From contig CM056744.1 in assembly GCA_029851415.1 (NCBI GenBank), forward strand, positions 97,931,338-97,995,337: a stretch of 64,000 bases of DNA, read 5' to 3'. A program made the translations under genes and the position numbers. Shown here piece by piece: positions 1 to 12,285 of the stretch (positions are counted from its first letter, which is position 1; each line of letters starts with the position of its first letter). The notes under the pieces were generated by a model that was given only the letters and a program-made list of their open reading frames with translations, did not search any database and was not told the origin of the DNA. Origin of the DNA: Eretmocerus hayati (taxonomy: Eukaryota > Arthropoda > Insecta > Hymenoptera > Aphelinidae).

Positions 1-390
1 AAAGAATCCAAAAAATGCGAATTTTGAGTTGGTTTATTTTGAATTATGTGTTTTGAGTCGGTCTATTTTGGAGATGTGAATGTGTTTTTGATGTATTTTT
101 GAACGCACAAACAGAATCCGTGCTCAGTTTTACCTCTAATCGTCAGGATTTGTTACTAGACTCAAAAAACCGACAAAACAAAAAACGGTCGTTTTCAGTC
201 ACTTTTATGTTCTTCAGGTAGATGATATGCGAATGAGTGGGCTATCTCCGGTTCTACTGTATCAAATTGAATGTTTCAGGTACTCATTTCGAAGAAAATT
301 GCACCCGCTATCGATTGAAAACACTATTGAGGACGTAGGAAGGTATGCATGCGCGGTACATGCGAATCATTGACTCAAATTTTTATTTAG
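1..390. mobile_element. Degenerate remnant of a foldback element
   Basis: Bases 1-210 resemble 56640-56810 in the same orientation: the GTGCGAATTT-like start, a gatgtgaa block, an ATTTTTGA block, GAATCCGTG, and CTCAAAAAACCGAC are all recognisable. Bases about 290-385 resemble 57449-57540 (GCTATCGATT, GACGTAGGA, GCATGCGC). In the intact element at 55959-58017 these two pieces lie in opposite arms, so this copy looks like an old relative with its centre deleted. The similarity was judged by eye. There is no coding sequence. Confidence 0.5.
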
Positions 391-557
391 AAGGGTACAT
401 TTCAAATAAGAACCGCTCTAGGTGGGGCAGCACTCAAACTTCACCTAGGTCCCTGAAAATTTTTTTCTGGCAATATCTCACCAAAAGATTAGGTTGTGGG
501 GGGTGTCATGGGTGATCGGAGGAACTTGGGAAATAACGGACACCCTAATACCTATAT

Positions 558-632
558 CCTGTCTAAATTGGGCAGCCCAACATGTAAAGGGTACTCTCTT
601 GGTCCCACATTGGAGTGCCCAATTTAGACAGG
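558..632. repeat. Short inverted repeat with pogo-like end sequence
   Basis: CCTGTCTAAATTGGGCA at the left is repeated inverted at the right end (TGCCCAATTTAGACAGG), giving 17-bp arms. The arm resembles the termini of the 4587-6603 element (CCTGTCTAAGTTGGACA), so this is probably a miniature derivative of that family. Confidence 0.5.
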
Positions 633-643
633 TGCCCAATTAA

Positions 644-1836
644 CCATGCCCGATACGTAGCCACGCGTATCGGTACGCGCCAGTACGGCTACTTTTTAGA
701 ACCGGGACAACTATGGAAGACTGCTTGATTTATTATATATCATTATTACTTGTAAACCGACGCGGCGACAGAATGAAGCATAAATATCTTTATCGACGAC
801 ACAGAGCTACAGCAATTAGCATAAGTATATGGCTCAAAATATCTCCGTCTGCAGAAAACCGACGGAGAAATTTTCGAACCATATATCCATTCTATTGTAA
901 CACTGTCTCATCCAGGACAGATTTTATGCCTGAGTCTGTCGCTGCGCCGTTTTCCCAGACGGTTCCTGGTATGATCTATTGTAACATTGTCTTATCGAAG
1001 ACGAAAAGTCCGGGGGAAACGACTTAGCGACAAACATAAACCCCCGTCGCTGCGTCGTTCCCCAGACTTTTCTTGGTATGATGCTATTGAAGCTGAATCA
1101 GATGATGATGTACTTTTGTAATATACTGGCCGCAACTATCCGGAGGTTGAAGAAACGATACGATAATCCGCGGAGAGTCTGGACCTGGACGAAGGACAGA
1201 TTATCGTGTCGTCCTCCGCTCTACCGCGAATTTTGTCATTCGACCAAAGCGCGCAATGAGTCGCACATATACAAGTATATGTATGTCTTACCTGCCGATT
1301 TGATGCACTGCACATAGTCGAGTTGAAACTTAGGCGTGAGCTTTCGTAGATAATTGATCAAAACAACTCACCGACCATCTGCGATGGAGCTTGATTTGAA
1401 TATAGAGTATAAATTGCTGATTTTTGAATTAGATAACGAACTTCCTGAGAGAAAGTTTCTTCGCAAGTTTTTGATATTCATGATCGTTCTGTCTAGTCTC
1501 ACAATTGATATTTTCAGGGGACATTGTCTTTCCATTCAGCTAATCTATCCAACTATATCATCCTTGACAACTATTAACAATCCACAAAATCTTGATGACA
1601 AAAGATAATGAAAATTTGAACTTGTCAGTAATATTTAAACTTTAATTTTGAATCAACTCATCACACTGCCCGTGATCGCTAAGAGAGCGCGAATGATGGA
1701 AAACAGTCGTGGTATACGTTCGCCCGGCTTACAAGCAAATATGAAAAATTGTATCGATATTTTCGCCCCGATACATCGGTCAATCCGATATGTATCGATG
1801 CGGGCGTATCGATATTTTCCAGCGTATCGGGCATGG
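644..1836. mobile_element. Possible element with CCATGCCCGATACG inverted ends
   Basis: The 14-mer CCATGCCCGATACG at 644-657 recurs inverted at 1823-1836. Inside the right end GTATCGATATTTT occurs twice (about 1752 and 1806). Related GTATCGATA and CGTATCGGGCA sequence occurs at 12210-12290. No target-site duplication was found and the interior was not matched between arms, so the element call is tentative. Confidence 0.3.
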
Positions 1837-2833
1837 CTATGCTCAATGTATAGAGCGCTCAATTTAACAGATTTCACTGTATATGGGTGGTTCTGAGATA
1901 AGTTATGTATTTGATGTCCTGACCTCTCATTCATATTAAATGACCAAATATGATAAGTCTAACGATGGTTTCTAGTGTATTCTATTGAAATATAGATGTC
2001 CCAATAGTTCCGGGAGCGAATATAAGTTTAATGTGAACTTGAGCTTACCAAAAGTGGTCAAAACGTCCTTACCGTGGCATGTCCAAAACTGGAGTTGCAC
2101 ATTTCAATCGTGTAGTTTACCGAGATATTCATTCAATCTCGGTTCCATACCACTCAAACATCAAAGTTGGGTTATGAAAAGGTGATATCATGTACAAATT
2201 GAGTATCAAGTCTCACTTCAAAATAGTCGAAACACAGCCGACATTCTGTCCTGGAATTTTGCAAATTTTTCGAATCGACTAATGTTCATGTCGGTCTTGG
2301 AATTGTTTTTGGATGTCAGATTGATTGGAATAATCATACCTATGAGCAGTCAAACTGCAACTACATATATCTCAAACACTCAAGGTTTGGGCCAAATCCC
2401 AACTCCCGCCGTTTTTGCCCTCGAAATACCCAAGTTATCTCATAATCACCCATATATCATTCTTGAACATGAGCCTGTATGGGAATCAAAATTATTTGAT
2501 ACTGATTAGATCCATTAGGATCGGGCGCAGTGAATTCTCATATTTCAAAATGCGATGTATCTTTACGATGTATTGACGAAAGACAATGAATAAACGAGAT
2601 CTCAAGTCAAAAAAAGTCCTGTATGGGAAATGCTAATGTCATAGTGGGCTGTAACTTGAAACCGGATGGGTGTTTATGCAAGTGCAGCTTATCTAGGTTT
2701 CACCTTTTACTGCGGTAAAAGGAGACCATTCCCACTGTTTCAGCTAAATACATGATGGCCCGCAACACCTCGGTGCACCTGTGTCAGCGAAAGATCATAT
2801 TCAACTTTGAAAATGTTTCAAGACTTCTAGTGG

Positions 2834-2872
2834 TTCATGCGTTAGATATATATGGTGGCCCTGAAAAGGGCC
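2834..2872 (-). terminator. H2A-1 histone 3' stem-loop and downstream element
   Basis: The stem-loop is at 2857-2872. On the minus strand it reads GGCCCT, loop TTTC, AGGGCC, followed by ACCA, which is the SLBP-binding signature of replication-dependent histone mRNAs. It lies about 50 nt after the H2A stop. The motif ACGCATGAA (2834-2842) starts 10 nt beyond ACCA and matches the motif found at the other eight genes; it is the candidate U7 snRNA pairing site. Confidence 0.92.
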
Positions 2873-2921
2873 GGTTGTATTTTTTTTTCTTTTGAGCCGG
2901 AAAATAGATTAGAGGAATGAT

Positions 2922-3606
<685 letters not shown>

Positions 3607-3981
3607 ATGGCACCCAAAACCAGCGGAAAGGCAGTGAAGAAGGCCGGAAAGGCCGTCAAGAACATCGCCAAGGGCGACAAGAAGAAGAAGCACAAGAAAA
3701 GGCGCGAGTCGTACGCCATCTACATCTACAAGGTGTTGAAGCAGGTGCACCCCGACACCGGTGTCTCCAGCAAGGCCATGTCCATCATGAACAGCTTCGT
3801 CAACGACATCTTCGAGCGCATCGCCGCCGAGGCTTCCCGTCTGGCCCACTACAACAAGAGGTCGACCATCACCTCCCGGGAAATCCAGACTGCCGTGCGT
3901 CTCCTTCTGCCCGGTGAGCTGGCTAAACACGCTGTTTCCGAGGGAACCAAGGCCGTCACCAAGTACACCAGCTCCAAATAA
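3607..3981 (+). CDS. H2B: Histone H2B, copy 1
   Basis: This is core histone H2B of the H2A-H2B dimer. The 124-residue protein has a lysine-rich tail ([19 protein letters not shown], then [11 protein letters not shown]) and a histone fold from about [17 protein letters not shown] to [15 protein letters not shown]. It ends AVTKYTSSK, which includes the lysine that is ubiquitinated in this family. The chosen ATG follows ACTACC, and the length is typical for insects. The gene is intron-free. The protein is identical to copy 2 (15198-15572). The DNA differs at seven synonymous positions: 3621, 3897, 3918, 3924, 3933, 3939 and 3963. This leaves 275 identical bases in the middle. Confidence 0.98.
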   Translation: MAPKTSGKAVKKAGKAVKNIAKGDKKKKHKKRRESYAIYIYKVLKQVHPDTGVSSKAMSIMNSFVNDIFERIAAEASRLAHYNKRSTITSREIQTAVRLLLPGELAKHAVSEGTKAVTKYTSSK

Positions 3982-4040
3982 ACTGAGCCCCAGGATTTCA
4001 AACGAAATGAAAAAAAGGAAAATTAACAATAAAACTAATC

Positions 4041-4079
4041 GGCCCTTCTCAGGGCCACCATATCTCTCAAACGCAAGAA
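4041..4079 (+). terminator. H2B-1 histone 3' stem-loop and downstream element
   Basis: GGCCCT, loop TCTC, AGGGCC at 4041-4056 is followed by ACCA. The loop differs from the common TTTC but fits the UYUN consensus. ACGCAAGAA at 4071-4079 begins 10 nt after ACCA, in the same place as the presumed U7-binding motif of the other genes. The stem-loop is about 60 nt after the stop codon. Confidence 0.92.
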
Positions 4080-4586
4080 CTGCTATTTTCTGGAATCCCA
4101 TCGCTTCGCTGATGGTCCGCGATGTTCCCGAACTAGATAGTCCGAGAATTGAAATACGTCACGATCACGAAAGTTCCCCATATAAAAACCACTTTTGAGC
4201 GATTGCTGTGATGGAAAACTCTTGTCACATTGTTCAATCCCCATGGTGATGCTCGTTTGGCGATAATTACGACTCAAATTGAATCATTTCAAATCATTCA
4301 GCAAATAAATCAAAATATCTGTAATACGTACAATAATACATTGACTAATTGATAAATGATTGACAAAGAGACATGTTTAAAAATTCAAGATATCGTATAT
4401 TTGAATATATATGAATGTATGTTAAAATGTATGAAAAAAATCAATCCATTCGATTGATCCTTTCAACAAAATTTCGTCAACTCTTGACTGACTTGGCAAA
4501 GCAATTTCCTTGCCGGAGATTCTGTCCTCGACCGTGGTCTCATCATCATCATGGGCAGATGCATATGTTCCAGCATACGCCATATA
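4080..4586. other. AT-rich spacer
   Basis: Nothing beyond the H2B downstream region and AT-rich unique DNA is visible. There is a short CATCATCATCATGG run near 4540. Confidence 0.5.
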
Positions 4587-6816
4587 CAGTAGAATCTGTA
4601 AAGTTGGACACTCCCTATGTTGGGCACCTCATGAAGTTGTACGCCTTTCATCGGAACCGAAAAAAATTACATTGGCCGAGTCTACATATAGACGCGCTCA
4701 CCCCGGGCGCGCGCGCTCTCTCCGCTCGCACTCTCCATCTAAACACATGAGTAGGTACCAAAAATGGGATTTGAAAATCTTTTGACGAGCGTTTCCTCTC
4801 AATCGGAGTATCAGCACGAGTTTGTGAGATGAGAAACGGCCAATTCATCGCGCAAATCGCCAAAAAAATTGATTTGCATCTAACAGAGATCGAAAAGTGA
4901 GAGACTTGGATGTCGGCCGATGTGCCTAAAAATCACCACCTCTAACTTCTCAGGTTCCTCATACTCGTGGCTTATTCAACAATATTCAATATTATTTTAG
5001 TATTGTATTGAGACTTTCTCCAGAGACTGTGAAATAAGCAAAGGTGTGCGGAATTCTGGTTGAGAAGAATCGAGCTGTTCCATGTACCCCAAAGATCAAA
5101 TTTGTGTTACAAGAGTCACTCCTCCGTAAACTTGGGACATCTCGGGTGTTCTTAATCAGGATTTCATACACTTGAGCTCATCATTCAGCTTCTGGAATGA
5201 GTTCCAATGTATAACCAAGATGATGCTGAATATTGCTGGTTGGCTTGCAAGTTGGAGACCTGATAAAAAGTTGGGGGATGTTTAAATGAGATACAACCAC
5301 GTCTCTCATTTTTCAATATCTATCTGATGCAAATCAATTTTTTGGTCGATTCACGCAATAGACTGGCCGTTTTTCATCTCACAAACTCGCCCTGATACTC
5401 AAGTTGAGAGGGAACACTTGTCAAAAGATTTCCAAATCCCATCTTCGGTACCTACCATCTGCTCCGGTGTTTGGGTATAGAGCGGAGAGAGCGCGCGCAC
5501 CCATGGTGAGCGCGTCTATGTAGACTCGGACATTGGCTTAAATGGTAATATTTCTCTGTATGTTAGACACTCTATATGTTGAACACCTCGCTAAGTTTCA
5601 CCCCTCACTAGGAATCCAGAAATAGCATTTTTCAATACACTTTCACTCACACTTCTGCGCCCTCGGTCTGCTACAATTGTGCATGCTCCGCTCCGACGTT
5701 TTCTAACCTGTGCGGCGGTGCGGGATTTTGCCCCGAAATCGTGTCGGAAACAAACCATAGAATTTCGATGAAAGTGTACTGAAAAGAACTATACGCACCT
5801 CGGGACGAAAGCAACCCATTGCGGCCACGGGTATGCTGCACTCGCTTGGCGGCTCGTGCGGCAACTCACCCGGGTCGCAATGTGTCACTTTCGGCCCCTC
5901 GCGGACGCAGGTGCGTAATATTCTATCGATGTAGGAAAACCTTCAAAGTTGGACACTTCAAATTATATGACACAAACTAGCGGACGTTCACCAGCTCACG
6001 TTATCAGAATAAGTCTGTATTGCCTACTGATCGTCTCATAATATGATGTACGCACATACATGGTGTAAAAAATGTGAAAACCGACGGTGGTAGTTAACTG
6101 TCTCTAAAACGACAATTTCGAAATGCTTCAAGGAAGTAGGCTTCCAGAATTTTCAAATAACATCTATCAAGAAGATTCTATAGGGGAATGGTGAAACAAA
6201 ACACGTTCAATTCTCTTTACAGATGTTCGAATATGATTTCTAGAATTCTCAAGTATGGCTCAGCTATCTATCGATTTCTCAATGAATTAGTCTACATATT
6301 ACGGATATCTTAATTCATTTATTGAATGATTGAAATTACGAACAGGTACGACATGATTGGGAATTGCATTGTTCAATTGTTTCTTACAGATATTCGAAGA
6401 ATATAACTTTGATCCTCAAGTATGAGCCATCCAGTAATTTGTCAGTAAATGAGTGATTATATTATGGATGTTTAGATTTATTCATAGAGTGACTCGACGT
6501 TGCGATGAGTCGATTTTTTGGCATGTCCGTGTATGTTGGACATCTCGCTATATTGGACACTTTTCTTCGGAACCAAACTGTCCAACTTAGACAGGTTCTA
6601 CTGTAGTTTGAAATGTCCATCTTTGAAGGTCTTTATATATTGAAACACTATTGCTGGGTCCCCAGTGAGAGGTACAACTTAGCGAGGTGTCTAACATATT
6701 AAGTGTCCAACATACAAAGAAAATTTCCCATTTGAACCATTGTAGTTTTTTCGGTTCTGATGGAAAGGGTAAAACTTAAGGGGGTGTCCAACATAGAAGT
6801 GCCCAATTTTACAGGT
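4587..6816. mobile_element. Non-autonomous pogo/Tigger-like element complex
   Basis: The left end CAGTAGAATCTGTAAAG starts at 4587 after a TA. A matching inverted end (GACAGGTTCTACTG) stops at 6603 before a TA, giving a 2017-bp unit. A second, more diverged inverted end reaches about 6816. CAGTAGAA-type termini with TA target duplications are typical of pogo/Tigger (Tc1/mariner superfamily) DNA transposons; that assignment is inference. Inside, 4670-4893 and about 5320-5545 form inverted arms that include GAGTCTACAT and GCGCGCTCTCTCCGCTC. No transposase frame is visible, so it would need a helper element. Confidence 0.55.
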
Positions 6817-7805
6817 CCTGTTATACTTTCAGATGGTGAAATCAACGTGAACCTCAAAGTTTCATATATATCTAACTAGAATGACGACTATATCAGTTCG
6901 ACGAAAAAGAAATTTTGGATCTCCCAGTAGCGTAACAGACTTGTTTCGTCTCCCTTTTTTCATTCAGTGACTGAATTCGACATCCAGCAGAGAAGTGTAT
7001 CACTGGACTCGTTTGGTAAGGGATCATACTCGAGACAACCATGGTCGTCCAATCTTGAATGTTTTCACTGTGTTAAACAATTGGGGGATTCATGGAATTG
7101 GGATTTGTTGGACAAATCGGATTCAATCATGAGTCTGTATAAAAATGATCGCGTCGAATCCATGTTAGTTCATATGAATCTAACCGATGCCAAGGAAGTA
7201 CTAGTTTCTTCGAGAATTCTCTAAAATAATGCATAAAAAATGCTCATGAGATCATAAGCAATGCAAGTCAAAAAAGATAATAAGAAATATTAAGTATGGC
7301 ATTACGAAAAAGAGGGTTGGGGACATTTCTGACCTCAGTTAGTATGACGACTACATTCCTCTGTGATTAAACTACGAAGTGATGGGAACCAGACTCACGA
7401 GGGCTCTAAGGCCCAGAATTTTCTTCTATATCTTCCACATTTCTTTACCAATGAAGTTTGGGAATGCACGATACCAACTCACCTCAATATCTCACCAAAT
7501 AACACGAGTGCAATGGAGATACTGTTCATTCGGAGACATTATATCGTCACCCTTAAAGGAGGAAAAAAACACTTCTCGTTGCTATCCCAATGTGTTCTTC
7601 TCATTGTGGGTGCGGTTCACTCCATTGGGGTCGATGATCTTAAATCTGAAATTAGCAAAAGATGTCGAGATATTTCGACAAACTATCGTGAATCAGCATC
7701 ATCTACTCATTCGTTGAGTATCAGTGAATAATATCTGGATTGTTCTCACAACTCTACTGGTTAATTCAGAACTCGAGAACAAAATAAATCCCCTAGGATA
7801 GTTAA
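6817..7805. other. Spacer before H4-1
   Basis: No supported gene is present. Open frames of 85-122 codons occur at 6967-7224 and 7363-7731, the latter in two overlapping frames. They show no recognisable domain, no codon bias like that of the histones, and no conserved neighbour, so I do not call them. Confidence 0.5.
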
Positions 7806-7843
7806 TTCAACGTAAGAAATGTCTGGTGGCCCTGAAAAGGGCC
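7806..7843 (-). terminator. H4-1 histone 3' stem-loop and downstream element
   Basis: On the minus strand GGCCCT, TTTC, AGGGCC (plus 7828-7843) is preceded by CAATC and followed by ACCA. ACGTTGAA (plus 7806-7813) begins 10 nt after ACCA and is the same eight bases as at H4 copy 2. Confidence 0.92.
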
Positions 7844-7882
7844 GATTGCTTTTTAATTTATGATGATGATGATGACTGGAGC

Positions 7883-8881
<999 letters not shown>

Positions 8882-8907
8882 GTCATTATCTTGACAAAAA
8901 ATCAATC

Positions 8908-8949
8908 GGCCCTTTTCAGGGCCACCAAAAAATTTGCGAACGTATTGAA
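8908..8949 (+). terminator. H3-1 histone 3' stem-loop and downstream element
   Basis: GGCCCT, TTTC, AGGGCC at 8908-8923 is preceded by CAATC and followed by ACCA. The downstream motif ACGTATTGAA (8940-8949) begins 12 nt after ACCA, two bases further than at most genes of the cluster. Confidence 0.92.
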
Positions 8950-10170
8950 ACCTCATTCGTTGCTGATGCACTGTCAGTTTCATTTGATGTTTTGAATGGT
9001 GTTTGTTTCTGTTGGCTATGATATCCAAGAATAGTTTAATAGGACTTCACAACTGCCTTCACAACCTGTGTGCGCTGCATCCTGCATTCACAGTAGGCAA
9101 GTCGTAGTACACACGAATTTTGCTCATGGAGATGCAAGAGAAGTGATTCTCTCGGGATTCTTAAGATCCATCCCCTTGGTCCCTGCACAACAGCCGAAAA
9201 AAAAAGATTGTATGATGCGCTCAATTCCCGAGGTTTCGGGTTGGGGCCATTCTCCCATCTATAGCGCAGGTTCACTACAGCCATTACAACATGGCGTTTC
9301 GTAGGCGGGGTCTTCTGCAATGTAATGAGGGTCCGATATAGGCGAAGAATTATGGAAGTGCATTTCCATTATTATTCAGCTGTAACGTATCTGTTAAAGA
9401 ACGTCGAATGAATACTACATCCGTAGGTGGTTGAAAGCTGTAGTTTGTCAATTCGACGAATAAGAGTATCTCAGAAAATCTTCAATCACAGTAACGTGCT
9501 GTTGGCCTATATGTTGCTCAACCTCGCTACATATCTCTACCACAATATTCTGAATAATACTCTCTTTGAAATCTAAAACTATGCCGGGAAAAGGTAGAGG
9601 GAATGTTCCAGTTGAATCCTCACCTCTTAACTTTCAGTCATGGTAGTTGCAAAGGAATGTTGAATATGTCCACTGCGAGGCCAGCCTTTCGAAATTGCAT
9701 GACGGTCAAACAACTGGATTCCCCGCACTTCACCATTATGTATGAATATGGGTATATTCTCTCTTGGCTCATTTTCATGCCTTTAACGAAATTCATACGA
9801 AATTTATTGTCAACATAGACTGCCATTGGGATTATTCTTCAAGCAAATATGAGGCGGTGGACGTAGAAAGATGAAAAGTTATGAGACCTGTGTAATGGGA
9901 CTCTTTGCAGGGAGCCTGTAGATTAGTAGACAATCTTATCCAGGGAACGGGCCAAAGGTATCTCAAGCTACCGCTAGCTTTGTGACTAACAAGGGGAGGA
10001 CCTGACCTTTGGATCACCAATCCTTTCCAAAATTTTTTTACAGTCTTGTGTCACCTAGAATATGAAGAATCCAGAGCAACTTCGTCAAATGGGCCTTCTG
10101 CTCAGAGCTACAAGCAGAAGCGTGTATTCCTGATTCTCATAGTCTGCCACCACAAAAAGACGAATGGTAA
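8950..10170. other. Spacer between H3-1 and H1
   Basis: No gene or strong repeat is visible. The sequence is moderately AT-rich and unique within the window as far as I can see. Confidence 0.5.
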
Positions 10171-10209
10171 TCTGTACGTAAGAATTGTTTGGTGGCCCTG
10201 AAAAGGGCC
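10171..10209 (-). terminator. H1 histone 3' stem-loop and downstream element
   Basis: On the minus strand GGCCCT, TTTC, AGGGCC (plus 10194-10209) is preceded by AATC and followed by ACCA. ACGTACAGA (plus 10171-10179) begins 10 nt after ACCA. It is the least conserved of the nine downstream motifs, having CAGA where most have GAA. Confidence 0.9.
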
Positions 10210-10252
10210 GATTTTGAGTGGAATAGGGAGGGAATGCAAGCAGGTGACGGAT

Positions 10253-10867
10253 TTACTTCTTTGCCGGTTTAGGCTTGGCGGCCTTGGGTGCTGCGGTCTT
10301 CTTGGGTTTGGGTGCCTTGGGCTTGGCGGGTGCCTTTGCCTTCTTCTCCTTCTTGGGCGACTTGGGCTTGGCCACCTTGGGTTTGACCGCCTTGGGCTTC
10401 TTGGGCGAGGCCGCCTTCTTGGCCGCGGATGGTTTTTTGGCGGCCTTGGGCTTCTTGGCTGCCGCTGGTTTCTTGGCTCCGGCGGCCTTCTTGGCTGCGG
10501 GCTTCTTGGCGACCTTCTTCACACCCTCGGCCTTGGGGGCCAACTTGAACGAACCCGCGGCTCCGCTACCCTTGGTCTGGGTGATGGTCTTCTTGGCGAC
10601 GGCGGACTTCAGGAACTTCCTGATGAAGATGGACTGCTTCTCGACGTCGCACTTGTAGTGGGCCGCGATGTACTTCTTGATGGCCTGGAGGGACGATCCC
10701 TTCTTGTCGGCGAGTCCCTTGATGGCGGCCAAAACCATGTCACCCGCTGGAGGATGTGCGCGGGGCTTGGCGGGCTTTTTCGCTCCTGCGGCCTTTTTCG
10801 CGGCTTTTTTGGGCGAGGCTGCCGCTGGGGCCGCTGCTGGCGCTGGCGCTGCTGCTGTGTCAGTCAT
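10253..10867 (-). CDS. H1: Linker histone H1
   Basis: This linker histone binds the nucleosome entry/exit site and compacts chromatin. The 204-residue protein has an Ala/Pro-rich N-tail with SPKK at 18-21. The globular winged-helix (GH1) domain spans about 37-109 ([43 protein letters not shown]). The rest is a Lys/Ala/Pro-rich tail with KPK and KPA repeats and SPKK at 154-157 and 170-173; SPKK is the usual CDK-phosphorylation motif. There is one cysteine, at 73. It is shorter than the Drosophila protein (about 256 residues), mainly in the tails. It is the only H1 in the window and lies at the right edge of the first gene group. A histone stem-loop follows the stop. Confidence 0.97.
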   Translation of the reverse strand: MTDTAAAPAPAAAPAAASPKKAAKKAAGAKKPAKPRAHPPAGDMVLAAIKGLADKKGSSLQAIKKYIAAHYKCDVEKQSIFIRKFLKSAVAKKTITQTKGSGAAGSFKLAPKAEGVKKVAKKPAAKKAAGAKKPAAAKKPKAAKKPSAAKKAASPKKPKAVKPKVAKPKSPKKEKKAKAPAKPKAPKPKKTAAPKAAKPKPAKK

Positions 10868-11040
10868 CGTGGCGATCGGATTTCTCTGGGACTAGCGTTC
10901 TAGAGAATGTTCCTATCGCACACGGAGGGCGCTTCTTACTAGCGCAGCGCGGACGTCGGAGAGAGACCCAGTTCCACTCATCGCATTCTGCGTTCGGCGA
11001 TTACTTGGAATCGCGTCCGATTCTTCCTTTTATGACCAAT
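10868..11040 (-). promoter_or_regulatory. H1 promoter and 5'UTR
   Basis: On the minus strand CATAAAA (plus 11028-11034) is the likely TATA box, putting the start near 11002 and leaving a 5'UTR of about 130 nt. ATTGG (inverted CCAAT, plus 11036-11040) lies immediately upstream. No copy of the 16-bp H3/H4 TATA block is present, so H1 appears to use a different core promoter. Confidence 0.6.
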
Positions 11041-12285
11041 TCTGAACAATATACTTAATCGGAAGGATTTTAGACATCATCATTCCATATTCCCCACAAT
11101 CTTAGATCTCATTTGTCAGAACAGTATTTCAAGTATTTGAGTTACCTCTTGCTTAGTTGAATCATAAAGGTGCCAAGGGCACTCTCAGACACACATATTT
11201 TATACGAAAATTATAAATTTCGCACTCCTACTATCTTACAGACAATCGAATTTGGGAAATCCGAGTTCCTTAAGATATTGTTCTATAGAAATCACCGGAG
11301 CTACTCCGAAATTTGATTCCCCGAGGCTAAAACTCTTTCCTAAATGTATGGACTCCACGCAAATCCGTTGCACAGGGTTACACTTGGTTACACTTCACAG
11401 AAGATCCTTCATGCTATGATCATTCCTAGGTTCAGATGGACAATGGAAAATTATTGTCCTGGGTCTAGTGTTTTTAGCTGCTCATGATCTCATGAAATCT
11501 CCCCATTCGATACCACAATTTCAATCTCACAGTCGCACTCACGAATTTTCCCTATTGATCCACTTCAGTACAAGATTAGAGGCTATTTCGGATGTCATTA
11601 TACAATCTTCTCGGTTATAATTGACATATTTCAACAAAATTGTTTTATTCTTCAAACTATGTAGCGGGCCTGGTTAAAATTTTGGTAGTTTCTATGCATG
11701 TACTTATCCAACACAGTCGGTCCATTCACCCGTATTCCTGTGCATAGGGACACCCTGTGTGAAGATTGAAACTCGAATCGTGAATTTGTTACCTTTTTGT
11801 GCTATGAGTGAAACAAATAATCAAGAGTCTTCGCATAGACAGTCAATCTTGATCAATTTTTAATGATGACTGCCTGACTGAGCTATTACAGGGCATTTGT
11901 TTTGAGTACAATCTAAGGGGGCTTATCTATTAGGGGGCTGTAATCTACACAAACGGGGCAGGTTTATGCTTGGTTCAAAGATAGAAAATCCTTCTGGTAT
12001 ATATTTTTCTTGACAATCGAAATCGTCAAAAATCTATGCAGTATGATTTCGATATTTTACAACTTCGAACCTGTTATATAAACTTATTAGTTGGTGAATT
12101 TTTATAAAAATGGACCTTTTCGTTATTAAATGGCATAATTTGTTGTCAAGTAATGCGGATATGCAATATCTAAGAAAATGTTTGGAAAATTCTGGGGAAA
12201 ACAGAAAATCGTATCGATATTTTTGTCCAGATATATTAGTCGTATCGTATCGGGCAGTCCGATGCGTATCGATGCGAAAGTATCG
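11041..12285. other. AT-rich spacer upstream of H1
   Basis: No gene is visible. Near 12205-12290 there is GTATCGATA and CGTATCGGGCA sequence related to 1740-1836, suggesting another fragment of that repeat family next to the foldback at 12286. Confidence 0.45.

Larger units (their letters stand above)
391..2833. other. Gene-free flank with small inverted and direct repeats
   Basis: I see no supported gene. The stretch holds a small hairpin-type repeat (558-632), a possible element with 14-bp inverted ends (644-1836), and a direct duplication at 893-977 and 978-1084, in which a block around ATTGTAACA, a block around CGCTGCG and a block around TGGTATGAT recur in the same order. From about 1900 to the histone genes I see only unique AT-rich DNA. 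Confidence 0.6.

Noticed and set aside
6967..7731. Open frames of 85, 122 and 112 codons between H2B-1 and H4-1
   Set aside because: There is no domain and no histone-like codon bias, and two of them overlap in different frames. They are expected by chance at this length.
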